From: Maricaulis virginensis
Lineage (GTDB): Bacteria; Pseudomonadota; Alphaproteobacteria; Caulobacterales; Maricaulaceae
Direction of reading: 5' to 3'
DNA: 64,000 nt
NCBI RefSeq assembly: GCF_027922185.1
Contig: NZ_BSFE01000004.1
Coordinates: 248,001-312,000 of the forward strand
Below the pieces are notes generated by a model. It was not told the origin of the DNA. It was given only the letters and a program-made list of their open reading frames with translations, and did no database searches. Below are positions 44,281-58,107 of the stretch, piece after piece. Made by a program: the position numbers and the translations under genes. Each line of letters opens with the position of its first letter. Positions within the stretch are counted from its first letter, which is position 1.

Positions 44281-44440
44281 GCGGCCGCGGCACTGCGGCC
44301 CCGGCCCGCAATGCGTCAAGGGGGATTGGAAACAGCGCCAATCCCTCCCGTCCGCCCGGCGGGCACAGCGCAATCCCCCTTGCCTGTCCGGCCCGTCATG
44401 CGAAGAAGCCGGGTGTCCGGCCCGCGCCGGAATCTCCCCC
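44281..44440. repeat. REP-like element upstream of the Ca2+/Na+ antiporter gene
   Basis: This gap between divergent genes contains CAAGGGGGATTG (44317-44328) facing CAATCCCCCTTG (44371-44382), a perfect 12-bp inverted repeat. A competing inner pairing exists: GGATTGG (44323-44329) with CCAATCC (44338-44344). A spurious frame across it reads RPRHCGPGPQ, the kind of peptide often produced by dispersed repeats in alphaproteobacteria. It probably is such a repeat, though two alternative hairpins could also act as an RNA switch. Confidence 0.5.
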
Positions 44441-44464
44441 GCTCCGCTGACAGGGATACGCCCG

Positions 44465-45433
44465 ATGCTCCAGGATACCGGTTTCATCGTCGCTGGCTTC
44501 GTTCTGCTCTTCCTGGGCGGGGAAGGCCTGGTGCGCGGCAGTGTCGCCGTCGCCGAAAAGCTGGGCCTGTCCAAACTCCTGATCGGCCTGACCGTGGTTG
44601 CCTTCGGCACCTCGACGCCCGAGCTGCTCGTGTCGGTGAATGCGGCCCTGGGCGGCGCACCGGACATCGCGCTGGGCAATGTCGTCGGCTCGAATATCGC
44701 CAATGTGCTGCTGATCCTGGGCATCGCCGCCGTGATCACCCCGATCGCCGGCTGGCAGCGGACGGCGATGCGCGACGCGGTGGTGATGAGTGTCGCGGCG
44801 CTGGCCCTCTTTGGACTGACCTTCGGCAATGTCATCGGCCTGGTCGAGGGCGCGGCGCTTTTCGCGGCACTTCTGACCTATCTGGCCGCCTCCTACTGGC
44901 TGGAACGGCGCGGCCGCCCCTCGCGCCAGCACGAGCACGAGACCGAAGAGTTCGAAGGCGCCGCGACACAGTCGGTCTGGATTGCGGCCGCCTTCGTGAT
45001 CGGCGGGATTCTCGGCCTGATGCTGGGCGCCGACCTTCTGGTGCGCGGCGCCGTCTCGATCGCGCGGACCTTCGGCGTGTCGGATGCGGTGATCGGGCTG
45101 ACCCTGGTGGCGATCGGCACCTCCCTGCCCGAGCTGGCCACCTCGATCGTGGCGGCCTGGAAGCGTCACTCAGATGTGGTGCTGGGCAATGTGATCGGTT
45201 CGAACATCTTCAACATCCTCGCCATACTGGGCATCACCGCCCTGGTGACGCCGATCCCGGTCGGACCGCAATTCCGCATCCTCGACGTCCCCCTGATGCT
45301 GGGCGTGTCGGCACTGGTGGTGGTGCTGCTCGTGGCGACGAAACGGATCGGCCGCGGCGTCGGCCTCGCCATGCTGGCCGCCTATACCGCCTATCTCGCC
45401 TGGCAATTCACCACCGGCGGCATCGCGGGCTGA
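44465..45433 (+). CDS. Calcium/sodium antiporter (CaCA family, YrbG-like)
   Basis: This 322-residue membrane protein has two homologous halves, each with the Na/Ca exchanger alpha-repeat: GTSTPELLVSVNAALGG with GNVVGSNIANVLLILG, and GTSLPELATSIVAAWKR with GNVIGSNIFNILAILG. About ten helices are visible, with a His/Glu-rich cytoplasmic linker (RQHEHETEEFEGA) between the halves. It probably exports Ca2+ against Na+ or H+. The ATG at 44465 opens MLQDTGFIVAGFVLLFLGGE; longer frames run into the repeat element and are rejected. It ends four bases from maeB. Confidence 0.94.
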   Translation: MLQDTGFIVAGFVLLFLGGEGLVRGSVAVAEKLGLSKLLIGLTVVAFGTSTPELLVSVNAALGGAPDIALGNVVGSNIANVLLILGIAAVITPIAGWQRTAMRDAVVMSVAALALFGLTFGNVIGLVEGAALFAALLTYLAASYWLERRGRPSRQHEHETEEFEGAATQSVWIAAAFVIGGILGLMLGADLLVRGAVSIARTFGVSDAVIGLTLVAIGTSLPELATSIVAAWKRHSDVVLGNVIGSNIFNILAILGITALVTPIPVGPQFRILDVPLMLGVSALVVVLLVATKRIGRGVGLAMLAAYTAYLAWQFTTGGIAG

Positions 45434-45437
45434 CGCC

Positions 45438-47726
<2,289 letters not shown>

Positions 47727-47802
47727 GGTGTGAAGACTCTTCGCTGGAAGGTGAAGGGCGAACATGTACCGGGCCGCAGCCGGAGCCAAGCCCCGGCGGC
47801 GC

Positions 47803-49323
47803 CTAGCTCTTATGCGCGATGAGATGGCCCAGCGCACGCTGCCGCTGCATGGTGCGGTGCAGCGTCCCGAGCCGTTCCGGCAGGATGTCCGCCAGGTCTT
47901 CCGCGATCAGTCCTGTTCCCAGTCTCAGAGCGCAATCGCCGTGCAGCCAGGCGGCGGCGCAGGCCGCGTCAAAGCCGCCGACGCCCTGCGCCGCCAGACC
48001 GCCGATCAGGCCGGCCAGAACATCGCCGCTGCCCGCCGTCGCCAGGGCAGGCGAGGCATGGCGGTTGATCACGGGCAGATGCCCCGGCGCCGCGATCACC
48101 GTGTCCGGTCCTTTCAAAAGCACACAGCATCCCGCCCGCTCCGCCGCCATAGCGGCAGCCTGGATCCGGTTGAGATCGTCCCGGGCGGCGATATCGGGAA
48201 ACAGCCGCCGGAATTCGCCCGGGTGCGGCGTCAGCACATCGCCCGGGCGCAGCACGGCGAACAAGACCTCCGGTGCATCCTCGAAACTGGTCAGGGCATC
48301 GGCATCCAGAACGAGCACCGCCGCCGCCCGTGCCGCCGAGATGACCGATTCACGTGTCCCCTCGCCCACGCCCATGGCCGGCCCCAGCACCGCCGCATCG
48401 GCGCGCAGATTCTCAAGCAAGGTGTCAGTCGCGGCCGGATCGGTCCAGCGCCGCACCATCACGGCCGTCGAGCCCACAGCATTGATCATCAGGGCAGAAG
48501 GCGGGCTGGCCAGCGTGACCAGTCCCGCACCGGCACGAAGCCCGGCCCGCGCTGCCAGGCGCGCGGCCCCGGTCGAGGACGCCCCGCCGGAGAAGACGGC
48601 CAGCCGGCCGCGGGCATGCTTGTGATCGCCGGCGCGGGCCGCCGGCAGGCTGGAGAACCAGAGCTGCGGACCGTTTTCCCGGGCGCACGGCTGGACGGCG
48701 TCCCGCCAGCTGGCGGGAATGCCGATATCGGCGAGCACGACCTCGCCGCACAGGCTGGCCGCCGGTTCGAGACTATGGGCCGGCTTGCGCCGGTGGAAAG
48801 TGACGGTCAGACCGGCTGCAGCGACAGCGCCGTCGGCCCGGGCCAGATCGCCGGACACGCCGGAGGGCAGGTCGATGGCAACCACCGGCACGCCGCGCCC
48901 GCTCATCGCCGTGATCAGCGCCGCCGCCTCGCCTTCGGGCGGACGGTTGAGACCGGCGCCGAACAGGGCATCCACAATGAGGTCTGCCGTATCGAACGCG
49001 GCTGGCGCGGCACGCTCCGGCGTCTCGTGCCAGACACCCGCCGCCCAGGCTGCGTCGCCCTTGAGCTGGTCCTGCCCGCCCATCAGGCAGACGCGCACCG
49101 GCCAGCCCGCCTCGCGCAGCGCTGCAGCACAGATGAAACCGTCCCCGCCATTATTTCCCGGACCGCACAGCACCACCGTTTCCCGCGGTGCCCAGCGCTC
49201 GCGAATCGCCTGCGCCACGGCCGCGCCCGCCCGTGCCATAAGGCTTTCACCGGACACGCCGTTTTCCGCCGCATGGCGATCGCAGACACCACAGTCCTTG
49301 GTGTTCAGGATGTCATCGTGCAT
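47803..49323 (-). CDS. nnr: Bifunctional NAD(P)H-hydrate epimerase / ADP-dependent NAD(P)H-hydrate dehydratase
   Basis: This 506-residue repair enzyme converts damaged NAD(P)H hydrates back to NAD(P)H. The N-terminal YjeF_N domain (about 1-205) has the epimerase motif VVLCGPGNNGGDGFICAAAL and VVAIDLPSGVSGD. The C-terminal carbohydrate-kinase-like dehydratase domain has GRLAVFSGGASSTGAARLAA, TPHPGEFRRLF and ATAGSGDVLAGLIGGLAAQG. Three in-frame ATGs exist (49365, 49344, 49323); the last has GGAG at 5 bases and is preferred. It is divergent from glnB. Confidence 0.94.
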   Translation of the reverse strand: MHDDILNTKDCGVCDRHAAENGVSGESLMARAGAAVAQAIRERWAPRETVVLCGPGNNGGDGFICAAALREAGWPVRVCLMGGQDQLKGDAAWAAGVWHETPERAAPAAFDTADLIVDALFGAGLNRPPEGEAAALITAMSGRGVPVVAIDLPSGVSGDLARADGAVAAAGLTVTFHRRKPAHSLEPAASLCGEVVLADIGIPASWRDAVQPCARENGPQLWFSSLPAARAGDHKHARGRLAVFSGGASSTGAARLAARAGLRAGAGLVTLASPPSALMINAVGSTAVMVRRWTDPAATDTLLENLRADAAVLGPAMGVGEGTRESVISAARAAAVLVLDADALTSFEDAPEVLFAVLRPGDVLTPHPGEFRRLFPDIAARDDLNRIQAAAMAAERAGCCVLLKGPDTVIAAPGHLPVINRHASPALATAGSGDVLAGLIGGLAAQGVGGFDAACAAAWLHGDCALRLGTGLIAEDLADILPERLGTLHRTMQRQRALGHLIAHKS

Positions 49324-49453
49324 GGTCGCTCCATTGTGTGGCATGCGTGCCCGATTGTGAGGCATTTCCCGGTTTGGCTGATCGCGGGAACGGATTGAAG
49401 CTTGTCAGCTTTCTGACCGTCTCTAGCGTCGCGACAAGATCATGGAGTCCGTG

Positions 49454-49792
49454 ATGAAGAAAATCGAAGCCATCATCAAACCTTTCAAGCTCGACGACGT
49501 GAAGGAGGCGCTGCAGGAAATCGGCGTCCAGGGCCTGACCGTCATCGAGGCCAAGGGGTTTGGCCGGCAAAAAGGGCATACGGAACTCTATCGCGGCGCC
49601 GAATACGTCGTCGACTTCCTGCCCAAGATCAAGATCGAACTCGTTCTGCCGGCCGACCGCGTCGATGCGGCGATCGAGGCGATCCAGAATGCGGCCCAGA
49701 CGGGCCGGATCGGCGACGGCAAGATCTTCGTCAGCCCGATCGAAAGCGTCATCCGCATCCGGACCGGCGAGACCGGCCGCGACGCGCTCTGA
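49454..49792 (+). CDS. glnB: Nitrogen regulatory protein P-II
   Basis: This 112-residue signal protein is the canonical PII length. It senses 2-oxoglutarate, ADP/ATP and glutamine state and controls glutamine synthetase adenylylation. The T-loop has the uridylylation site Tyr51 (GHTELYRGAEYVVDFLPK), and both PII signatures are present, including GDGKIFVSPIESVIRIRTGE. The ATG at 49454 (MKKIEAIIKPFKL) has GGAG at 6 bases; the frame begins four codons earlier. It precedes glnA by 45 bp, the usual alphaproteobacterial glnBA operon. Confidence 0.97.
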   Translation: MKKIEAIIKPFKLDDVKEALQEIGVQGLTVIEAKGFGRQKGHTELYRGAEYVVDFLPKIKIELVLPADRVDAAIEAIQNAAQTGRIGDGKIFVSPIESVIRIRTGETGRDAL

Positions 49793-49837
49793 TCACCTCA
49801 CCCTGTTCCCAGCGACCCCACTATCCGGAGCTCCGTC

Positions 49838-51241
49838 ATGTCAGACGAAATCCTGAAGAAACTCAAAGACGAAGACATCAAGTACGTCGATCTTCGCTTC
49901 ACCGATCCGCGCGGCAAGCTGCAGCACGTCACCTTCGACCGGTCCCAGGTCAATGAGGATTTTTTCGAGGACGGCGTGATGTTCGACGGTTCGTCGATCG
50001 CCGGCTGGAAGGCCATCAACGAGTCCGACATGGTGCTCAAGCCGGACACCACGATGGCGCACATGGACCCGTTCTACCAGCAGCCGACCCTGGTCCTTTT
50101 GTGCGACATTCTCGAGCCGGGCACGGGCGAGAGCTATAATCGCGACCCGCGCACGACTGCCAAGAAGGCCGAAGCCTTCCTGAAGGCGAGCGGCATCGGC
50201 GACACCGCCTATTTCGGCCCGGAAGCCGAATTCTTCGTGTTCGACGACGTGCGCTGGAAAACCTCGCAGGAAGAGACCGGCTACAAGATCGACAGCGAGG
50301 AAGGCCCCTGGAATTCCGGCGGCGACTTCGAAGGCGGCAATATGGGCCACCGTCCGGGACCCAAGGGCGGCTATTTCCCGGTCAACCCGATCGACAGCGG
50401 CCAGGACATGCGCACCGAGATGCTGGCGGTTCTCGAAGAGCTGGGCTGCGAGCCGGAAAAGCATCACCACGAGGTGGCGCCGTCGCAGCACGAGCTGGGC
50501 ATGAAATTCTCGTCGATGACGACGATGGCCGACCGCATGCAGCTGTACAAGTACACCGTGCACATGGTCGCCCATGCCTATGGCAAGACCGCGACCTTCA
50601 TGCCCAAGCCGATCTGGAACGACAACGGCACCGGCATGCACGTGCACCAGTCGATCTGGAAGGACGGCAATCCGCTGTTCGCCGGTGACCGCTATGCCGA
50701 CCTGTCGGAGACCTGCCTCCACTATATCGGCGGCATCATCAAGCACGCCCGCGCGATCAATGCCTTCGCCAACGCCTCGACGAACTCCTACAAGCGTCTG
50801 GTGCCGGGCTTCGAAGCGCCGGTCCTGCTGGCCTATTCGGCCCGCAACCGCTCCGCATCGATCCGTATTCCGTGGGTGTCCTCGCCGAAGGCCAAGCGCC
50901 TGGAAACCCGCTTCCCGGACCCGGCCGGCAATCCGTACCTGACCTTTGCCGCCCTGCTGATGGCCGGTCTGGACGGTATCGAGAACAAGATCCATCCGGG
51001 CGATCCGATGGACAAGGACCTCTACGACCTGCCGCCGGAAGAGCTCAAGGACATCCCGACCGTCTGCCGCTCGCTGCGTGAAGCGCTCGAATCGCTCGAT
51101 GCCGACCGCGGTTTCCTCAAGAAGGGCGGCGTGATGGATGACGACCAGATCGACGCCTATATCGACCTGAAGATGGAAGAAGTGCTGCGTTACGAGATGC
51201 ATCCGCACCCGGTCGAGTTCGACATGTACTACTCCTGCTAG
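49838..51241 (+). CDS. glnA: Glutamine synthetase, type I
   Basis: This 467-residue dodecameric enzyme makes glutamine from glutamate, ammonia and ATP. Family motifs include FDGSSIAGWKAINESDM, GPEAEFFVFD, KHHHEVAPSQHELGMKF, NGTGMHVHQSIW and NPYLTFAALLMAGLDG. The adenylylation site is Tyr396 in DKDLYDLPPEE, so the enzyme is likely controlled by GlnE under PII. The ribosome site GGAG precedes the ATG. A strong terminator follows at 51273-51302. Confidence 0.98.
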   Translation: MSDEILKKLKDEDIKYVDLRFTDPRGKLQHVTFDRSQVNEDFFEDGVMFDGSSIAGWKAINESDMVLKPDTTMAHMDPFYQQPTLVLLCDILEPGTGESYNRDPRTTAKKAEAFLKASGIGDTAYFGPEAEFFVFDDVRWKTSQEETGYKIDSEEGPWNSGGDFEGGNMGHRPGPKGGYFPVNPIDSGQDMRTEMLAVLEELGCEPEKHHHEVAPSQHELGMKFSSMTTMADRMQLYKYTVHMVAHAYGKTATFMPKPIWNDNGTGMHVHQSIWKDGNPLFAGDRYADLSETCLHYIGGIIKHARAINAFANASTNSYKRLVPGFEAPVLLAYSARNRSASIRIPWVSSPKAKRLETRFPDPAGNPYLTFAALLMAGLDGIENKIHPGDPMDKDLYDLPPEELKDIPTVCRSLREALESLDADRGFLKKGGVMDDDQIDAYIDLKMEEVLRYEMHPHPVEFDMYYSC

Positions 51242-51272
51242 GCCTTGCGCCGCGCAGTTGAAAGAGAACGGG

Positions 51273-51302
51273 AAACGGCCGGGTTATCGCCCGGCCGTTT
51301 TT
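51273..51302 (+). terminator. Terminator of the glnBA operon
   Basis: An 11-bp perfect stem (AAACGGCCGGG with CCCGGCCGTTT, six-base loop) with a run of five T lies 32 bases after the glnA stop. Confidence 0.9.
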
Positions 51303-51410
51303 CTGTCTGCATCCCGGCGTCCGGCGAGGTCGACGCGGCGCAATCCATTCGCTACAAATCGCTTTCCATTCGCCCTGTGCTTGTCTCGGGAAGTCTCGTC
51401 AGGAGTTCGC

Positions 51411-54400
51411 ATGCGTCGCCGTCTCATGTTTGCCAGCGCTATCGCCACGCTGACCGTCGCCGCCCCGTCCGCCCTCGCCGATCGCCAGATCAATGACGAG
51501 ATCACGACGCCGATCGCGACATCCACGGCGGGATCCGGCGGCGTTGCCGACAATATCGTGATCACGGCGAACGGCCGGGTGACCCTCTCCACGCCGGGCA
51601 CGGCCGTCACGCTGGACAGCAGCAATGACGTCACGGTCGACGGCGCGATCGATGTGGTCAGCGACGATGATGGCGGAATCGGCGTGCACGTCGTCGGCGG
51701 CAATACCGGCAATCTGACGATCAGCGGTCCGATCACGGTAGAGTCCGAAAGCGACCCGGAAGACGACGGCGAGGACGAGGACAGCGGTTACAGCGATCTC
51801 GACGGACCGTCGGCCATCGGCGGCAACCGGATCGGCGTTCTAGTCGATGGCGACGGCGCGTTCGTCGGCGACATCTACATGGACAGCTCCGGTTCAATTA
51901 TCATTCGCGGCAATGACTCCGCCGGTATCCGGGTGCTCACGGGCATCGAGGGGGAAGTCCGCCTTGAGGGCTCTATTTCCATAATCGGCGACCGGTCCGT
52001 CGGTATCGATATCCAGGACACGCTCACCGGCGATTTCGCGATAACCAGCAGTGTCGCTGCACGCGGCGAGGACAGTTCGGCGATCGTCCTGGCAGGCGAT
52101 GTTGGTGGCGCCTTCTATCTGAACAGCGCAGTGAGCACGACTGGCTACCAGTTCAGCAGCTACACCAATAACGAGGAATACCTGGCCACTCTCGACGAAG
52201 ACGATGTTTTCCAGGCAGCGGCGACGATCCTGATCCAGTCAAGCATTGAGGACGGCATCCTCTTCGACGCACCGACCGACGACAACCGCGTCAGTCGCAC
52301 CGCCACCGTGTCGCATCGCGGTGAGGCGCCTGCGGTCCAGATCCTGGCGTCCGACGGCAATATCACCTTCGGCGAAGTCATCCAGCCCGCAGTCGAGGAC
52401 GACGATACGACCGAAGACGAGGACGAAAGCGTCCCGGAAACGCCGCTGGGTTATTCTTGGGTCAATCGCGGCTCTATCACAACAACCTCCGACCTCAACG
52501 ACACGTCTTCCACCGGCATTCTGATCGGCGGCGGCGACGACGGGAACGGCTCGGTGTTTACGGCCGAGCTCCTGCACGGCTTCTTGAATACTGGCTCGAT
52601 CTCTGCGACCTCGTTCTCCGATACGATCGCAGCGACCGCAGTGGCCCTGCATCTCGAAGAGGGCGCCATCCTGCCGATCCTGACCAATGAAGGCGCGATA
52701 TCGTCCACGTCACAGAATACCGTCGATGCGACAGCCTTCGGCAGTGCTTATACCATCGTTATCGAAGATGGTGCGGTGCTGGAAGAACTGGTCAATTCGG
52801 GCCAAATAGTCGCCTCTGGCAGCAATGGCGGCAGCGGCTATGCGATCGTCGACCGGTCCGGCACGCTGCGCTCGATAGAGAATACCGGCCGTATCCTCGC
52901 GTCGCACATTCCGCGTCCGGCTTACTACGATGCCGACGGCGATCTGATCGAGCCGGACGACAATCCGGACTACCGCACTGTCGCGCTCGATGTGTCGAAC
53001 AACACCACCGGCGTAACCTATCGCCAGCACTGGGAAGCCGTGCCTGACGATGGCGATGACAACACGACCGAGCCGACCGTGCTCGACGCCTCGATCTACA
53101 TGATCGGCGATGTCCTGTTCGGCACGGGCGACGATACGCTGACGGTCGAGGCCGGACGCATCAATGGCGCGATTTCCTTCGGTGACGGTCAGGATGCGCT
53201 GGTCGTCGACGGTTCGACGGTCCACGCCGAAATCCTGCGCCTTATCGAGGAAGGCATTGTCGACCCGATGACCGACGAGGAAATCTGGGCGGCGCTGCCA
53301 TACATCACCAGCGCGATATCGGACTCCGACGGCAATCTCTCCATCGCACTCGATTTCGCGACGCTGGAACTCGTGGAAAGCGGCGATCTGGAGATTTCCG
53401 ACGCGCACTTCGGCGACGGCTCGGTCCTGATGCTGCAGGTGGATGCTGAAAACAATGACGTCCGCCGCATCGTCTCGTCCGGAAACATCACCTTCGAGAC
53501 CGGTTCGCGTCTGTCGGTATCGCTGTCCAACCTGATCGGCGGCGGCGGCACGTTCGAACTCGTCCGGGCCGGCTCGCTGACCATCGAGGAAGACCTCGAT
53601 ACGCTGAACGACTCGCCCTCGCCCTATCTCTACAATACCAGCCTGGAACGCTCTGCCGACGACGACAATGTCATCGTGCTCACGCTTGAGCGCAAGGACG
53701 CGGACGCGCTGGGCATGAATGCCAACCAGGCCGCGGCCTATGCCAGCGCCTTCGAGAGCTGGGCCGAGAACGGTGCGCTGGGCGCAGCGATTGCGTCGCT
53801 GACAAACCAGAACGCCTTCTTCGACGCCTACGACCAGCTGCTGCCGGAATATGCGGCCAGCGCGATCCAGTTTGCGATGGCGAGCAATGACAGCGCGATC
53901 GGCGCGCTGGCCAACCGCCTGGAAGCCGTGCGCCGCAGCCCCGAGGAAACCGGCGGGCTCTGGGTGCAGGAATTCGGCTATTTCGCCGACCGCGCCGGCA
54001 CGGCCTTCGGTCCGGGTTATCGCGGCCAGGGTCTCGGCGTCGCCGTCGGTTTCGACCGCCCCGTGGGTCCCTTCTACGCTGTCGGTGTGAATTTCGTCGG
54101 GGCGGCCAGCGAAGTGTCGGAAGTCGAGGGGGTCGACGACCCGATGACCGCCCTTACCGGCCAGCTGGGCGCCTATGCAGGCTCGCGCGTGTCCGGCGTC
54201 AATTTCGACATCTATGGCGGCGCCGGCTTCGACAGTTTCGAACATAATCGCCGCGTTGTGATCGGCGAGTTCGACGCCAGCCCGTCGGCCGAATGGACCG
54301 GCTATCACATCACCGGCTCGGCCCGTGTCTCGCGCGATTTCGAGTTCGGCGGCCGCTATTATGCCCGCCCGGCGCTCTCGGTCGATTACCTGCATCTGTT

Positions 54401-54782
54401 CGAGGAAGGCTATACCGAGACCGGCGGCGGCATCGGCGTCGACCTGTCGATCGCCGACCGTGACTCGACGAGCTTCACCGGTTCGGCCGTCCTGACCATG
54501 GGCGCCCTGTTCGAGAATTCCAGCCGCTGGTGGTCGCCGGTGGTGCGCCTGGGCTATCGCAGCGAGTTCTCCAACGACATCCTGGAAACCGAGGCTCGCT
54601 TCGCCGATTACGACGACACCTTCATCCTGCGTTCGCAGCAGCTGCCGGGATCCGGCCTGCTGTTCGGCTTCGGTGTCAGTGCCGGTTCGGGCTATTCCAC
54701 CTTCTCGCTCGATTACGATGCCGATGTGCGCGACGATTTCATCCGTCACACGGCCCGTCTCGTGATGCGCATGGTCTTCTGA
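51411..54782 (+). CDS. Large autotransporter (type Va secretion) with beta-helix passenger
   Basis: This 1123-residue protein has a signal peptide (MRRRLMFASAIATLTVAAPS, cleaved near ALADRQ). A long acidic passenger of about 800 residues is rich in Asp, Gly, Thr and Ser with short repeated strands (GAIDVVSDD, TISGPITVES), as in beta-helical adhesin-like passengers. The last 270 residues, from about GGLWVQEFGYFADRAGTAFG, form an autotransporter beta-barrel ending with ARLVMRMVF. AGGAG lies 5 bases before the ATG. No catalytic triad for a protease passenger is apparent. A surface adhesin or biofilm protein is the likeliest role, by inference. Confidence 0.9.
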   Translation: MRRRLMFASAIATLTVAAPSALADRQINDEITTPIATSTAGSGGVADNIVITANGRVTLSTPGTAVTLDSSNDVTVDGAIDVVSDDDGGIGVHVVGGNTGNLTISGPITVESESDPEDDGEDEDSGYSDLDGPSAIGGNRIGVLVDGDGAFVGDIYMDSSGSIIIRGNDSAGIRVLTGIEGEVRLEGSISIIGDRSVGIDIQDTLTGDFAITSSVAARGEDSSAIVLAGDVGGAFYLNSAVSTTGYQFSSYTNNEEYLATLDEDDVFQAAATILIQSSIEDGILFDAPTDDNRVSRTATVSHRGEAPAVQILASDGNITFGEVIQPAVEDDDTTEDEDESVPETPLGYSWVNRGSITTTSDLNDTSSTGILIGGGDDGNGSVFTAELLHGFLNTGSISATSFSDTIAATAVALHLEEGAILPILTNEGAISSTSQNTVDATAFGSAYTIVIEDGAVLEELVNSGQIVASGSNGGSGYAIVDRSGTLRSIENTGRILASHIPRPAYYDADGDLIEPDDNPDYRTVALDVSNNTTGVTYRQHWEAVPDDGDDNTTEPTVLDASIYMIGDVLFGTGDDTLTVEAGRINGAISFGDGQDALVVDGSTVHAEILRLIEEGIVDPMTDEEIWAALPYITSAISDSDGNLSIALDFATLELVESGDLEISDAHFGDGSVLMLQVDAENNDVRRIVSSGNITFETGSRLSVSLSNLIGGGGTFELVRAGSLTIEEDLDTLNDSPSPYLYNTSLERSADDDNVIVLTLERKDADALGMNANQAAAYASAFESWAENGALGAAIASLTNQNAFFDAYDQLLPEYAASAIQFAMASNDSAIGALANRLEAVRRSPEETGGLWVQEFGYFADRAGTAFGPGYRGQGLGVAVGFDRPVGPFYAVGVNFVGAASEVSEVEGVDDPMTALTGQLGAYAGSRVSGVNFDIYGGAGFDSFEHNRRVVIGEFDASPSAEWTGYHITGSARVSRDFEFGGRYYARPALSVDYLHLFEEGYTETGGGIGVDLSIADRDSTSFTGSAVLTMGALFENSSRWWSPVVRLGYRSEFSNDILETEARFADYDDTFILRSQQLPGSGLLFGFGVSAGSGYSTFSLDYDADVRDDFIRHTARLVMRMVF

Positions 54783-54839
54783 TCCGCAAAACGCCCTCCG
54801 GCAACCGCCGGTTAACCACAATCAGCGAGGCTCGCGCGC

Positions 54840-55445
54840 ATGATGCGTGCGAGCCTTCTTCTTTTGTGCGCCCTCGTCGGGCTTTCCGCCTGCGGACACC
54901 GTCCGCCGGACCAGGTCACCGATGCCTGCCTCATTCTGGAAGACAATCGCGCCTGGTGGCGCGCCCTGCAGCGCACCGAACAGCGCTGGGGCATCCCGCC
55001 GGGCGTGCAGATGGCGATCCTGCGCCGCGAGTCCAGCTTCAACGCCCATGCCCGCCCCGCCCGCAACCGCCTGCTCGGAATCATCCCGACCAGCCGTCCG
55101 TCGAGTGCCTATGGCTATGCCCAGGCACTCGACGGCACGTGGGACTGGTATCGCCGCGACACCGGCCGCCGTGGCGCCGACCGCGACGATTTCGAGGACG
55201 CCGTGGACTTCATCGGCTGGTATTCATCCAAGAGCCGCCAGCTGTCCGGCGTCCAGCCGCACCAGGCGCGCGAGCTCTACCTGACCTATCATGAGGGCCA
55301 TGGCGGCTATAACCGCGGCAGCTACCGTTCCAAGGGCTGGCTGATGAATGCGGCCAACAGCGTGGCACGCGATGCCGCCAGCTATCAGGCCCAGATCGAT
55401 CGCTGCGAACGCCGCCTGTCGCGCAGCCGGTTCTGGCTGCTCTGA
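54840..55445 (+). CDS. Lytic transglycosylase-like lipoprotein
   Basis: This 201-residue lipoprotein has a lipobox LSAC with Cys18. The SLT-type catalytic region has Glu64 in AILRRESSFNAHARP, followed by SSAYGYAQALDGTWDWYRRD, and a later YLTYHEGHGGYNRGSY. It probably cleaves peptidoglycan glycan strands at the membrane. It begins with a double ATG 57 bp after the autotransporter stop, on the same strand. A role in opening the cell wall for the autotransporter is possible but speculative. Confidence 0.87.
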   Translation: MMRASLLLLCALVGLSACGHRPPDQVTDACLILEDNRAWWRALQRTEQRWGIPPGVQMAILRRESSFNAHARPARNRLLGIIPTSRPSSAYGYAQALDGTWDWYRRDTGRRGADRDDFEDAVDFIGWYSSKSRQLSGVQPHQARELYLTYHEGHGGYNRGSYRSKGWLMNAANSVARDAASYQAQIDRCERRLSRSRFWLL

Positions 55446-55484
55446 AAAATACCCGAATCGCTACGCCTGGTGCATGCTGGGCCC

Positions 55485-57502
<2,018 letters not shown>

Positions 57503-57506
<4 letters not shown>

Positions 57507-57940
57507 TCCGGCTCCGGAATCCCGCCCGGCGACCAGCCTGCCGGGCACAGCGTCCTGTCCTGGATACCGGTAACAAAAGTGCCGTGCCGCGCACCGGTCT
57601 CCGCCTTGATCGCCGACCATTCCTCGTCGGCCATAAAATCTGCCCAGCGCGCCTGCATGGTTTCGATATCCGGCCAGCGCAGCAGGTAGACAAACTCGAC
57701 CCGGCCTTCGAAACGCGAGGCCCATGTCTCGACAATGTCGAAATCGTGAGCCGCCATGATACGGGCCGCGTGATCGCGGAAACGCGCGTGGAAGACGGCC
57801 TCGTTCTCCGCCGGCACCTCGTAAATCCGGATCTGGTGCACCGGCGCACAGGAAAGCTCTGCCTGCCGGGCCTGCGCGGCGGGAAGGATTGCCAGGCCGG
57901 CTGCCAGCAGGCCGGCAACGGCCAGCGTGCCCTGCTCCAT
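57503..57940 (-). CDS. Exported NIPSNAP-like protein
   Basis: This 145-residue protein has a signal peptide (MEQGTLAVAGLLAAGLAILP, cleaved near AAQARQ) and one NIPSNAP-type ferredoxin-like domain: VHQIRIYEVPAENEAVFHAR, FDIVETWAS, EFVYLLRWPDIETMQARWAD. The family has no clear enzymatic role. AGGAGA lies 7 bases before the ATG at 57940. Its stop overlaps the parE stop. Confidence 0.83.
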
Positions 57941-58107
57941 CACCGTTCTCCTTCGGGATTGCTTCACGCGCGCCACCATGCCGGGTCCAGAGCCCGGATC
58001 AACCCGTCACCCGATCACAGTCGCTCCGAGCAACTGCTGTCATGGGCATTGGCGTTGCGCGGCCGGAGCGCTAGCTTTCCTCTCAAACACGATGATGAGG
58101 GGATATC

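Noticed and set aside
42709..44835. A 708-codon minus-strand frame overlapping the MATE gene
   Set aside because: It is a frame shadow of the MATE transporter gene, which has the family motifs and a good ribosome site.
49366..49453. A sigma-54 promoter upstream of glnB
   Set aside because: I looked for TGGCAC-N5-TTGCA and found only a poor partial match (TTTGGCTGATCGCGG).
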